DNA of 19,242 nucleotides from JACMLD01 sp036500065. GTDB taxonomy: Bacteria > Bacteroidota > Bacteroidia > Chitinophagales > Chitinophagaceae. The stretch's first letter is position 1, and every line of letters begins with the position of its first letter. Below are positions 7,956 through 15,389 of the stretch, piece by piece. The notes beneath the pieces were generated by a model that had not been told where the DNA came from, did not search any database, and worked only from the letters and a program-made list of their open reading frames with translations. Made by a program: the position numbers and the translations under genes. The DNA lies in NCBI GenBank assembly GCA_036500065.1, contig DASYCT010000082.1, forward strand, positions 1 to 19,242. The letters are read 5' to 3'.

Positions 7956-8651
7956 ATGGAGGAAAGAAAGATTCTTATTGTCGAAGACGAGCAGAAGATT
8001 GCCGATACCCTGAAGTTCGGGCTGAACGAAAACGGCTTTTACGTGGAAACGGCTTATGACGGGGATATCGGGCTACAGCTTTTCAATGCGCATGCGTTCG
8101 ACCTGGTGATCCTGGATATTAACCTGCCGGGTATCAACGGGTACGACCTGTGCAAGAGCATCCGCCGGCACAATGCAAATATTCCCGTTATCATGCTTAC
8201 TTCCATGAGCACGCTGAACGACAAGATAGTCGGGTATGACTCCGGGGCCGACGATTACCTGGTAAAACCATTTGAATTCAGGGAGCTGTTGTTAAAAATC
8301 AGGGCCCTGCTGAAACGGACCCTTGTACAGCATCTTCCCATGGGAAATGTCCTGAAAGCCGCCGACCTGGAAATGAACATGGATAGCAAGGAGGTCACCA
8401 GGGGAGGTAAACGGATAAACCTGACGGCAAAGGAATTCCAATTGCTCGAATACCTGTTGCGCAATAAAAACCGCGTGTTGTCAAGGGCGGATATCGCCAT
8501 TAATGTGTGGGATGTTGATTTTGATACGAATACGAACGTGATAGATGTTTATATAAGCTATGTCAGGAACAAGATCGATAAGAATTTCGAGCAGAAGCTG
8601 ATACAGACACAGGTGGGCATGGGATATGTATTAAAGGAAAATCAACGTTGA
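7956..8651 (+). CDS. PhoB/OmpR-family DNA-binding response regulator
   Basis: A 231-residue two-domain regulator. The receiver domain (about 5-120) has the acidic pocket Glu10-Asp11, phospho-acceptor Asp54 in LVILDINLPG, the switch Thr82 in MLTSMS, and Lys104 in DDYLVKPFEF. The winged-helix effector (about 130-228) shows LTAKEFQLLEYLLRN, the recognition region NVIDVYISYVRNKID, and the wing QTQVGMGYVL. It most resembles the CusR/CopR-type subgroup in general appearance, but there is no metal gene nearby. The stop TGA shares its A with the ATG of the kinase, so translation is coupled. The regulator is a natural candidate to bind the 11-bp-spaced repeats at 7847, 10100 and 11673, because this family binds tandem half-sites one helical turn apart. 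It would thereby control usp1-TPR, itself, usp2 and the OmpA-type lipoprotein; that link is inference. Confidence 0.95.
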   Translation: MEERKILIVEDEQKIADTLKFGLNENGFYVETAYDGDIGLQLFNAHAFDLVILDINLPGINGYDLCKSIRRHNANIPVIMLTSMSTLNDKIVGYDSGADDYLVKPFEFRELLLKIRALLKRTLVQHLPMGNVLKAADLEMNMDSKEVTRGGKRINLTAKEFQLLEYLLRNKNRVLSRADIAINVWDVDFDTNTNVIDVYISYVRNKIDKNFEQKLIQTQVGMGYVLKENQR

Positions 8652-10042
8652 TGCCGGTCAGGTTACGGATAACACTACTTTTTGCGCTTATTGTATTGGC
8701 CATATTGACACTGGTATGTGGCTCTGTGTATTATTTTTCTTATCAAAACCGGATACGGAACATTACCACCCGCCTCACGAACCGGGCCATCACCACCGCG
8801 CGCCTGTTGAGCCAGTCGGAAATATTCGACCGGGCGATGGTAGAGAAAATCGATTCTTCCACGACCGTTGCGCTGCTCGATAAAACCGTGCAGGCCTATG
8901 ACCACAGGAACAGCAGGATATACACTTACAGCGATAAGCCCGATGATACATTGCAGGTGGACAGCAGCATCCTCGATGAAGCGAGGACGAAGACCAGCCT
9001 GTATTTTACTTCCGGGAAAAAAGACGTAATTGCTTACCACGCCATGTATAACAATTACACGGTGGTAATGGTGGTCGGGGGTATCGACGAAGAGGGAAAA
9101 GACAAATTGCAACAGTTGCGGCTTATCCTGTTGTTTAGTTTTATCGGGGGCCTGATGATTGCCGTGGCGGGTGGATATTTCTTTTCGGGGGGTCTTGTGC
9201 GTCCCATCCGCAAGATAGCCGATGAAGTCAACGAAATTTCCGCAAAAAGTCTTGCGCGCAGGATAAATCCCGGGAAAACCGAGGATGAATGGAATTATCT
9301 TTCTTCCACGCTCAACCAGTTGCTCAACCGCCTGCAGGAAAGCTTTGAAGTGCAGGGCAGGTTTATTGCCAATGCTTCCCATGAGCTTTTGACGCCGCTT
9401 ACCTCCATATCCAGCCAACTGGAAGTGTCGTTGCAGCGCCACCGGGAAGCCGGCCAGTACCGGGAAGTGATGCAATCCATTTACCAGGATGTCCGCCACC
9501 TTAGTAAACTTACGCAGACATTGCTCGAATTTGCCAAGGCATCCGGCAACCCCGGAGGGATTGAAATCGACCTGGTAAGAATGGATGAGATCCTGCTTCG
9601 CCTGCCGGGCGAGATAGTAAAGCTGAACAACCATCATGCTGTCACACTGATATTTAACAACCTGCCGCCCGAAGAAGAAAAACTGCTCGTGTTCGGCAAT
9701 GAAGAACTGCTGCTTATAGCGGTCAAGAATATCGTAGTTAATGCCTGCAAATACTCCCCTGATCACAAAGCGAAAGTAACGCTAGATGTCAACCAGAACG
9801 AAGTAATCGTCAGCATCAGCGATAAGGGACCCGGCATCCCACAGGACGAGCTGAAGAGCATATTTCAGCCGTTTTACCGGGTGAATATCGATGACGGCGC
9901 AGAGGGCTTTGGTTTGGGATTGTCATTGACAAGCCGCATTATTAAATTCCACAAAGGGCATATCTCCGTCGATTCTACTTTAGGACAGGGCACGGTATTC
10001 AGCGTAAAGCTGCCTGCAGCGGGTACTGCCGGGGGATTTTAA
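8651..10042 (+). CDS. Membrane sensor histidine kinase (HAMP-HisKA-HATPase)
   Basis: A 463-residue kinase. I used ATG 8651, which overlaps the regulator stop by one base (TGATG), instead of the TTG one codon earlier. The domain order is TM1 (about 7-29), a small periplasmic sensor (about 32-156), TM2 (about 157-181), HAMP (about 182-235), HisKA with phospho-acceptor His244 in NASHELLTPL, then HATPase_c with the N box at 360-370 (Asn364 in NIVVNACKYSP), DKGPGIP (391-397) and GFGLGLSL (419-426). All catalytic boxes are intact. The sensor domain of about 125 residues has no recognisable ligand-binding signature, so the stimulus is unknown; envelope stress would fit the neighbouring HtrA, OmpA-like and Usp genes. 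It is the cognate partner of the upstream regulator by overlap and order. Confidence 0.95.
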   Translation: MPVRLRITLLFALIVLAILTLVCGSVYYFSYQNRIRNITTRLTNRAITTARLLSQSEIFDRAMVEKIDSSTTVALLDKTVQAYDHRNSRIYTYSDKPDDTLQVDSSILDEARTKTSLYFTSGKKDVIAYHAMYNNYTVVMVVGGIDEEGKDKLQQLRLILLFSFIGGLMIAVAGGYFFSGGLVRPIRKIADEVNEISAKSLARRINPGKTEDEWNYLSSTLNQLLNRLQESFEVQGRFIANASHELLTPLTSISSQLEVSLQRHREAGQYREVMQSIYQDVRHLSKLTQTLLEFAKASGNPGGIEIDLVRMDEILLRLPGEIVKLNNHHAVTLIFNNLPPEEEKLLVFGNEELLLIAVKNIVVNACKYSPDHKAKVTLDVNQNEVIVSISDKGPGIPQDELKSIFQPFYRVNIDDGAEGFGLGLSLTSRIIKFHKGHISVDSTLGQGTVFSVKLPAAGTAGGF

Positions 10043-10099
10043 TAAGAAAAATTTCTACTACGTGCTTACCATAATGCAAATGATTTCTTAAAATAAAGC

Positions 10100-10138
10100 C
10101 TCTAACGGATTTCTAACCTTTTTTTAATTAGAAACTAA
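10100..10138. promoter_or_regulatory. Repeat array B: 11-bp-spaced CTAA motifs upstream of usp2
   Basis: CTAA begins at 10102, 10113 and 10135 on the plus strand; the missing register at 10124 holds TTAA, a one-base variant. All three intact copies are followed by C (CTAAC), and two have TCTAAC. In orientation toward the downstream gene this is the same layout as array A toward usp1. From the last CTAA (ends 10138) to the -7-like element at 10150 there are exactly 11 bases, so the array covers the place where a -33 element would lie, as at activator-dependent promoters. Confidence 0.8.
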
Positions 10139-10149
10139 CCTGCGGCGCC

Positions 10150-10157
10150 TAGATTTA
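10150..10157 (+). promoter_or_regulatory. Candidate -7 element of usp2 (TAGATTTA)
   Basis: This octamer matches TAnnTTTG at five of six defined positions. No TTG is seen at the -33 distance; array B occupies that place. A transcript would start near 10163, leaving a leader of about 10 bases before ATG 10174. Confidence 0.55.
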
Positions 10158-10173
10158 GCAAAAGCAAAATGCT

Positions 10174-10701
10174 ATGAACGCGTCCATAAAAAATATCCTT
10201 GTCATCACCGATTTTACTTCCGACAGAAGAACGGTGATCAGAAAAGCAGCTTCCGGGATTGTAAACACGGAAGGAATGGTTGTTCACCTGCTCTACGTGG
10301 TAAAAACATGGAATCCTTTTTCCCGCACGGAATTAAGACCTCCTTTCAGAGGGTTATTAAAAGGAGATATCGAGACCTATGTGAGGATAATAACTATGTT
10401 GAGTGAGTGGAAGAATGATATAGAGGAGGTTTGCCCGGGGTCGGAAGTAGTCATCCATATCAGGAAAAGCTTCCGGGTTATCCCGGGGATCTTGCGTTCG
10501 GCGAAACGGATAAATCCCGACATAGCCATTATCGCCAAAGATCCGGACAACCCTTTTTTATCATTTATGAACAGTTTTTCACCCGGTCTGCTGGCAAGGA
10601 AACTGCCCTGCAGGGCCATCATCATAGGGGCCGGTTTACGGCAGCATACATTCAGGCCGCTCAGGAGCCTGCAATTCCCTTTACTGCATAATGAAAACTA
10701 A
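10174..10701 (+). CDS. Single-domain Usp-like protein (here called usp2)
   Basis: A 175-residue cytoplasmic protein. It begins with the Usp-typical strand IKNILVITDFTS and HLLYVV, and has the fourth strand IAIIAKD and the closing strand CRAIIIG (about 145-153). It keeps only one Usp domain, about 1-155, followed by a short tail, whereas usp1 has two. The segment PFLSFMNSFSPGLLARKLPC corresponds in position and character to the segment around WFSFLNTVFPAKMAKQTGC of usp1, so the two look like paralogues. The nucleotide-binding signature G-x2-G-x9-G-S/T is absent. Its stop lies 10 bases from the convergent stop of the OmpA-type gene. Controlled, by position, by array B. It could be a C-terminally shortened descendant of a tandem-Usp gene, but no remnant of a second domain follows. 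Confidence 0.75.
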   Translation: MNASIKNILVITDFTSDRRTVIRKAASGIVNTEGMVVHLLYVVKTWNPFSRTELRPPFRGLLKGDIETYVRIITMLSEWKNDIEEVCPGSEVVIHIRKSFRVIPGILRSAKRINPDIAIIAKDPDNPFLSFMNSFSPGLLARKLPCRAIIIGAGLRQHTFRPLRSLQFPLLHNEN

Positions 10702-10711
10702 GATGCCGGGA

Positions 10712-11614
10712 CTATTCGATTTTATTGGCCGGGGCCTGTAACAGCTTAAATAACTCGTCGAGTTTCGGCGCGAGGATAATATCGGTTCTCCGGTTTAAGG
10801 CCCTTCCTTCGGGCGTACTGTTGGCCTGGACGGGGTCATACTGGCTATGCCCCGAAGCAATTACCCGTTCGGGATTTACATGGTAATCTGCTGTAAGTAT
10901 CCGTACGATCGAAGCGGCCCGGGCAAGGCTAAGGTCCCAGTTGTCCTGGTATTTGCCGCGGATAGGAATAGAATCCGTATGTCCTTCGATGTCTACCGTA
11001 ATATCCGGGTTTGTGTTCAACACTTCCGCGAGTTTGCCCAGGGCCTCTTTTCCTTTTGGATTGACGACGGCGCTCCCGGAGGGAAACAATAAATTTTCCT
11101 GCAGGCTCACGTATACCTTGCCATTTTTAACGGCTACGGATAATTCATTTGATTTAAAACCTCCCAGGGCATCGGCCATCTTCCGGCGGATGTCTTCGAC
11201 GGCTTTCTTTTGCTGGTCCAGCAGGGCCTGCAACTGCGCCAGCTTTTTTTGCTGGTTGAGCAGTTCCTGCCCGCTTTTGCTGAGCAGGGATTGTTTGGCC
11301 TGTGTTTCATTCAGCAGGCGGCCGTTTTTATCATTGAGATCGGCCAGTTGCTGTGAAAGTTTATCTATTTGTTGTTTTTGTTCGCTGATTGCCTGCTGGC
11401 CGGATTCAATCGCCTTTTTCTGCTCGGCCAGTTGTTGATTCAATTGCGTGATGTTGGTTTGTAAATCACGTACCTGCCAGGCAAGCCGGGCGCTGTCGCT
11501 CCTGGCAGCTTGCAGTGCCTGTTGTGATGCCTTGAGCTGGCTGGTGGGGACACAGCCGTTTAAAAGAAACAGGGCTATGATAATTGCGCAGGCAGGGTTG
11601 TTCAATTTTCTCAT
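10712..11614 (-). CDS. OmpA/MotB-type peptidoglycan-associated lipoprotein with coiled coil
   Basis: A 300-residue outer-membrane lipoprotein candidate. The signal peptide ends in the lipobox LLNG-C, so Cys21 would be lipidated. Residues about 25-145 are a long Gln/Lys/Leu-rich coiled coil (repeated QLAEQKK, ISEQKQQIDKLSQQLADL-type heptads). The C-terminal OmpA-like domain (about 165-285) contains LFPSGSAVVNPKG, DIEGHTDSIPIRGKYQDNWDLSLARA and ALNRRTDI, including the Asp and Arg that bind diaminopimelate in peptidoglycan in this family. Role: tether between outer membrane and cell wall. Expression probably starts from the TATATTTG element at 11656-11663 under array C. The divergent neighbour is the HtrA protease, also an envelope quality-control factor. 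Family assignment is firm. Confidence 0.92.
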   Translation of the reverse strand: MRKLNNPACAIIIALFLLNGCVPTSQLKASQQALQAARSDSARLAWQVRDLQTNITQLNQQLAEQKKAIESGQQAISEQKQQIDKLSQQLADLNDKNGRLLNETQAKQSLLSKSGQELLNQQKKLAQLQALLDQQKKAVEDIRRKMADALGGFKSNELSVAVKNGKVYVSLQENLLFPSGSAVVNPKGKEALGKLAEVLNTNPDITVDIEGHTDSIPIRGKYQDNWDLSLARAASIVRILTADYHVNPERVIASGHSQYDPVQANSTPEGRALNRRTDIILAPKLDELFKLLQAPANKIE

Positions 11615-11655
11615 GAGTCTTATTTGGGTAAATATATTGTATTACATGATGCAAC

Positions 11656-11663
11656 CAAATATA
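11656..11663 (-). promoter_or_regulatory. -7 element of the OmpA-type lipoprotein gene (TATATTTG)
   Basis: On the minus strand this is a perfect TAnnTTTG match, about 42 bases upstream of the start codon. The TA begins exactly 11 bases after the nearest copy of array C, the same as for usp1 and usp2. No -33 TTG is visible; the array occupies the region. Confidence 0.65.
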
Positions 11664-11672
11664 TCTATACCG

Positions 11673-11713
11673 GTTTAAAACCGTATTGGAATGGGATTAG
11701 AAAGTGGTTAGAA
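11673..11713. promoter_or_regulatory. Repeat array C: 11-bp-spaced TTAG motifs between the OmpA-type gene and htrA
   Basis: TTAG begins at 11697 and 11708 on the plus strand; the two preceding 11-base registers hold the variants TTGG (11686) and TTAA (11675). Read toward the OmpA-type gene, all four units have the form TT(C/T)(C/T)AAN, two of them exact TTCTAAY. The weaker copies are those closest to the -7 element. The htrA gene starts 139 bases away on the other side and might also respond. Confidence 0.75.
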
Positions 11714-11851
11714 CAAGGGCGCCCTATATGCCGTGTTTTTCATCCGGGATAATTTCTTTAAAATTTAATTAACAGAATTTCGGGAACGCGAAGCCCATAA
11801 AACGCGTTATAAATAATGCAACAACGTTTTACTAACACAATAAATTAAATC

Positions 11852-13369
11852 ATGAACATGAAATCGAATAGTAAGGCAATTATTATCGGTGCGTTTGCCG
11901 TCATCGGGAGTTGCCTGTTACTGGCCAATGGAAAAAAGAGTTACAACAGCGTGCTGGATGAAGCCAGGACGCCGATTGTTAAAACAGCCTACACGGAAAC
12001 GGCCACGCAGCCCATCGATTTTGAAAAAGCTGCTTCTGCTGCTGTTCCGTCGGTCGTACATATCAAGACGACGACGAAATTCAAACAGGTAGCGGGCAGG
12101 CGCGGACAGGGGCAGGACGAGAATCCTTTCGGGGATATGTTCGGCGGCGACCTGTTTAAACGCTTTTTCGGGGATGGTGCAGGCGGCAATGGGAGATCAT
12201 TCCAGGAGCCTGATCAGCGTGCATCGGGTTCTGGCGTAATCATCAGTTCGGACGGGTATATCGTTACCAACAACCACGTAGTAAACGGCGCCACTGAAAT
12301 TGTCGTTACATTGAACAACCGGAAGAACTATGTCGCCAAAGTAATCGGCACGGATGCCAACACCGATATGGCGTTGATAAAGATCGACGGCAAAGATTTG
12401 CCTGTTATGGCAATCGGTAACTCGGATGATGTGAAGCTCGGTCAATGGGTGCTGGCCATCGGCTACCCGCTGAACCTCGACGTTACGGTCACACAGGGCA
12501 TAGTAAGTGCCAAAGCAAGAAATATAGGTATCAACACGCAGGCCAGTGCGCCGGTGGAGTCCTTTATTCAAACAGATGCAGCCGTAAACCCCGGCAGCAG
12601 CGGTGGCGCTCTTGTGAATACCAATGGTGAACTGATCGCTATTAATTCGGCCATAGCATCGCCTACCGGTTCTTTTGCCGGCTATGCTTATGCCGTTCCT
12701 TCCAACCTGATGAAAAAAGTAATTGCCGATATTATGAAATACGGTTCCGTGCAAAGAGGTTATCTCGGTATCAGCATGGCCCCGGAAGGCCTGGAAGATG
12801 CAAAGAAAAAGGAACTGGGCATCAATAACGATATTGATGGCGTATTCGTCATAGAAGTTGATCCCAAAGGTGCTGCCGGTGAAGCGGGTATTAAGAAGGG
12901 AGACGTTATTGTTAAGATCAATGATATTGCCGTTAGCTCGGACGCACAACTGGCCGAACTCATTGCCCGCCAGAAACCGGGAGATAAGGTAAAAATATCC
13001 TATATGCGCAACGGCTCGGAACAAAATACGGACGCTGTACTGAAAAATAAATTGGGGACATTCGCCAGCATGCAATCTGCCGCTGTGGAATCACTGGGTG
13101 CTTCCTTTTCCAATCTTAGCAGCGAAGATGCTTCGAAGATGGGTATTGACGGCGGTGTCGTAGTCAATGATATTCACGAAGGTGTTCTTGGCAACCAGAC
13201 AAATATGCGTCCCGGGTTCGTCATCACAAGGGTAGGGGATATTCGTGTGAAAAATGTAGATGAACTGAAAGATGCCCTGGGCAGGCAAAACAGTAATTTC
13301 CAGATAGAAGGTGTTTACCCGGGTAGCAAGGAAATATATTATTACGGTATCAATGATTTCAAAAAATAG
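11852..13369 (+). CDS. htrA: HtrA/Do-family periplasmic serine protease
   Basis: A 505-residue protease/chaperone. The N-terminus has a hydrophobic stretch at about 9-26 that is either an uncleaved anchor or a signal peptide. The chymotrypsin-like domain (about 55-285) has the intact triad His142 (NNHVV), Asp172 (TDMALIKI) and Ser250 (NPGSSGGALV), and a Gly-rich LA-type loop at about 80-125. PDZ1 (about 295-390) begins at RGYLGI; PDZ2 (about 400-500) contains GGVVVNDI and the GFVITRVGD strand. Length and two PDZ domains match the DegP/DegQ type. Role: degradation or refolding of misfolded envelope proteins. It is transcribed divergently from the OmpA-type lipoprotein; no clear TAnnTTTG element was found in the 140 bases before the start. 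A strong terminator follows the gene. Nothing unusual in the coding sequence. Confidence 0.95.
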   Translation: MNMKSNSKAIIIGAFAVIGSCLLLANGKKSYNSVLDEARTPIVKTAYTETATQPIDFEKAASAAVPSVVHIKTTTKFKQVAGRRGQGQDENPFGDMFGGDLFKRFFGDGAGGNGRSFQEPDQRASGSGVIISSDGYIVTNNHVVNGATEIVVTLNNRKNYVAKVIGTDANTDMALIKIDGKDLPVMAIGNSDDVKLGQWVLAIGYPLNLDVTVTQGIVSAKARNIGINTQASAPVESFIQTDAAVNPGSSGGALVNTNGELIAINSAIASPTGSFAGYAYAVPSNLMKKVIADIMKYGSVQRGYLGISMAPEGLEDAKKKELGINNDIDGVFVIEVDPKGAAGEAGIKKGDVIVKINDIAVSSDAQLAELIARQKPGDKVKISYMRNGSEQNTDAVLKNKLGTFASMQSAAVESLGASFSNLSSEDASKMGIDGGVVVNDIHEGVLGNQTNMRPGFVITRVGDIRVKNVDELKDALGRQNSNFQIEGVYPGSKEIYYYGINDFKK

Positions 13370-13415
13370 TATTCTTTAAGAAGATAAGACCTGGTTTTCG
13401 TATGCTCAGAATAAG

Positions 13416-13449
13416 GCCCTTGCCCCGCGATGCGGGGAAGGGCTTTTTT
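13416..13449 (+). terminator. Intrinsic terminator of htrA
   Basis: Two stacked 6-bp stems, GCCCTT (13416-13421) with AAGGGC (13438-13443) and CCCCGC (13423-13428) with GCGGGG (13432-13437), have one bulged G at 13422 and a three-base loop. Six T residues follow at 13444-13449. It lies 46 bases behind the htrA stop, and separates that gene from the following GH5 gene. Confidence 0.92.
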
Positions 13450-13471
13450 AGGTTTTTGAAGGGCAGTGGCT

Positions 13472-13479
13472 TAGTTTTG
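13472..13479 (+). promoter_or_regulatory. -7 promoter element of the GH5-nucleoside hydrolase gene (TAGTTTTG)
   Basis: Perfect match to TAnnTTTG, only five bases before ATG 13485 and directly behind the htrA terminator. A TTTG at 13455-13458 is nearer than the usual -33 spacing (13 bases instead of about 19-20). If used, transcription would begin about at the start codon, giving a leaderless mRNA. Confidence 0.55.
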
Positions 13480-13484
13480 TTTGT

Positions 13485-15377
13485 ATGAGGCATTTCGTTC
13501 TTACCTGTTGTTTTGCAGTAGTATTGTCGGCGGCTTTTACGCAGCCCGTGTACCTGCATGGCCGCCTGGAAGTAAACGGCACACAATTGCAGGATAAAAA
13601 CGGTCAACCCTATGCATTGCATGGCATGAGCCTGGGCTGGAGTTGCTTTCATCCGCGTTTTTATACCGCGGGCACAGTGGACTGGTTGTACAAAGACTGG
13701 AATTGTTCGGTGATCCGGGCCGCCATGGGCGTAGAACCTAAAGGTGGGTACAAGGACGACCCGGCGGGTTCCACTGCCAAAATCGAAGCAGTGGTAGAGG
13801 GAGCGATTAAATCCGGTATTTATGTTATTATCGACTGGCACAGTCATCATGTCAACCTGCAGGAAGCCAAAGAATTTTTTGGTAAGATGGCGGCGAAGTA
13901 TGGCAACTATCCGAATATCATTTACGAACTTTTCAACGAACCTGCAGTAGCCGGTTGGCCCGGGATAAAAGCGTATGCGGAAGAAGTCATTAAAGTCATC
14001 CGGGAGAAAGACCCGGAGAATATTATACTGGTCGGCTGTCCTAAATGGGACCAGGAATTGCAATGGCCTGCCGCGGACCCTATAAAGGGATATAAGAACC
14101 TTATGTACACCATGCATTTTTACGCGGGTACGCATAAACAATGGTTGCGCGACAGGACAGACGCGGCGATTAAAGCAGGGTTGCCGGTGTTTATTTCCGA
14201 GTCGGCTGGTATGGCTTCCGATGGCGATGGACCGATTGACGGGCAGGAATGGCAGAAGTATGTCGACTGGATTAACCGGGATAACCTGAGTTGGATTACC
14301 TGGTCCGTGTCGGATAAAAATGAGACCTGCTCTGTATTAAACACTACGGCGTCATCCACCGGCAACTGGAAAGACAGTGATATAAAAGAATCGGGTCTCA
14401 AAACAAGAGCTTATCTGAAAGCGTACCCGCCTGTCGGCAAAGCCCCGCAAGCTCCACTGTCCATCATCTTCGATACTGATATGGGGCCGGATTACGATGA
14501 TGTAGGGGCGATAACGTTGTTACATGCTTTTGCCGATGAGGGGAAAGTGAATATCCTGGCAACGATGGCAAGTACAAAATATGAGCATGTTGCCGCCGTG
14601 CTGGATGTATTGAATACGTATTTCGGAAGGCCGGGCGTCCCGATTGGGGTGCCTCGTGGAAAGGCATTGGAATTAAAGGATTGGCAACATTGGACGGATA
14701 CCCTGGTCGCGAAATACCCGCATGCCATCAAAACTAATTCCGATGTGCCCGATGCTGTTGCTCTCTACCGCAAAATCCTGGCACAGCAGCCCGATCAAAG
14801 CGTCACACTGGTAACGGTGGGTTTCCTGACCAACCTTTCCGGCTTGTTGCAATCGGGCGGGGATGAATATTCTCCCTTGACAGGGAAAGCGCTGGCCAGG
14901 CAAAAAGTGAAAAACCTGGTGTGTATGGCCGGGAGGTTCCCTTCAGGATACGAATTTAACATGGACAAGGATATTGCCGCCTCCCGGTATGTATTTGACA
15001 ACTGGGAGACACCGGTATTATTCAGCGGGTTTGAAATCGGGGAGAAAATCAAATGCGGGCTGCCGCTCATTCATAATGAACGTATCCGTAACAGCCCGGT
15101 GAAAGATGTATTCCGTATTTCCATTCCGCTGGCGCCAGAAGACAGTGCAGGAAGAAAAAGCTGGGATGAGACGGCGGTGCTGGTCGCCGTGAATGGCCCT
15201 GAGCCCTTTTATACAGTAGAAAATGGAAAAGTCGTTCTTGCAGACGATGGCAAGGTCAGTTGGAACCCCGGTAATGGGTCTCAGCATTACCTCGTAGCAA
15301 AAATGCCTGCCCCTGTTGTACAAAAACTGATAGATGAAATGATCATGCATCAACCCGGGAGCGTTGAACATTATTAG
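13485..15377 (+). CDS. Secreted fusion of GH5 endoglucanase and inosine-uridine-type nucleoside hydrolase
   Basis: A 630-residue protein with a signal peptide (1-19, cleavage near AFTQ). Domain 1 (about 22-316) is a GH5 (subfamily 2-like) cellulase barrel: HGMSLGW (46-52), IIDWHSHH (115-122), acid/base Glu152 in ELFNEP, MHFYAGTH (210-217) and nucleophile Glu239 in FISESAG. After a linker of only about ten residues, domain 2 (about 326-625) is an IUNH-superfamily nucleoside hydrolase: DTDMGPDYDD (330-339) for calcium and ribose binding, VGFLTNLSGLL (445-455), EFNMDKD (490-496) and SWDETAVL with Asp561. Both active sites appear complete. The frame is uninterrupted across the junction, so it is a true single ORF. 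Domain 1 would cut beta-1,4-glucans; domain 2 would cleave N-ribosides or a related glycoside. Why they are joined is unknown. The 3' end faces the GH18-like gene, 12 bases apart. Confidence 0.9.
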   Translation: MRHFVLTCCFAVVLSAAFTQPVYLHGRLEVNGTQLQDKNGQPYALHGMSLGWSCFHPRFYTAGTVDWLYKDWNCSVIRAAMGVEPKGGYKDDPAGSTAKIEAVVEGAIKSGIYVIIDWHSHHVNLQEAKEFFGKMAAKYGNYPNIIYELFNEPAVAGWPGIKAYAEEVIKVIREKDPENIILVGCPKWDQELQWPAADPIKGYKNLMYTMHFYAGTHKQWLRDRTDAAIKAGLPVFISESAGMASDGDGPIDGQEWQKYVDWINRDNLSWITWSVSDKNETCSVLNTTASSTGNWKDSDIKESGLKTRAYLKAYPPVGKAPQAPLSIIFDTDMGPDYDDVGAITLLHAFADEGKVNILATMASTKYEHVAAVLDVLNTYFGRPGVPIGVPRGKALELKDWQHWTDTLVAKYPHAIKTNSDVPDAVALYRKILAQQPDQSVTLVTVGFLTNLSGLLQSGGDEYSPLTGKALARQKVKNLVCMAGRFPSGYEFNMDKDIAASRYVFDNWETPVLFSGFEIGEKIKCGLPLIHNERIRNSPVKDVFRISIPLAPEDSAGRKSWDETAVLVAVNGPEPFYTVENGKVVLADDGKVSWNPGNGSQHYLVAKMPAPVVQKLIDEMIMHQPGSVEHY

Positions 15378-15389
15378 AATGTCCCGGTG

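Noticed and set aside
8648..8650. TTG as start codon of the membrane histidine kinase
   Set aside because: ATG 8651 follows immediately and forms the usual TGATG overlap with the regulator stop.
8675..9766. Long minus-strand open frame opposite the kinase gene
   Set aside because: Shadow of a well-supported kinase gene; no recognisable domain or promoter. The long frames opposite htrA and the GH5 gene were dismissed for the same reason.
11832..11836. CTAAC near the htrA start as a fifth regulator site
   Set aside because: No second copy exists at plus or minus 11 bases, so it is likely chance.
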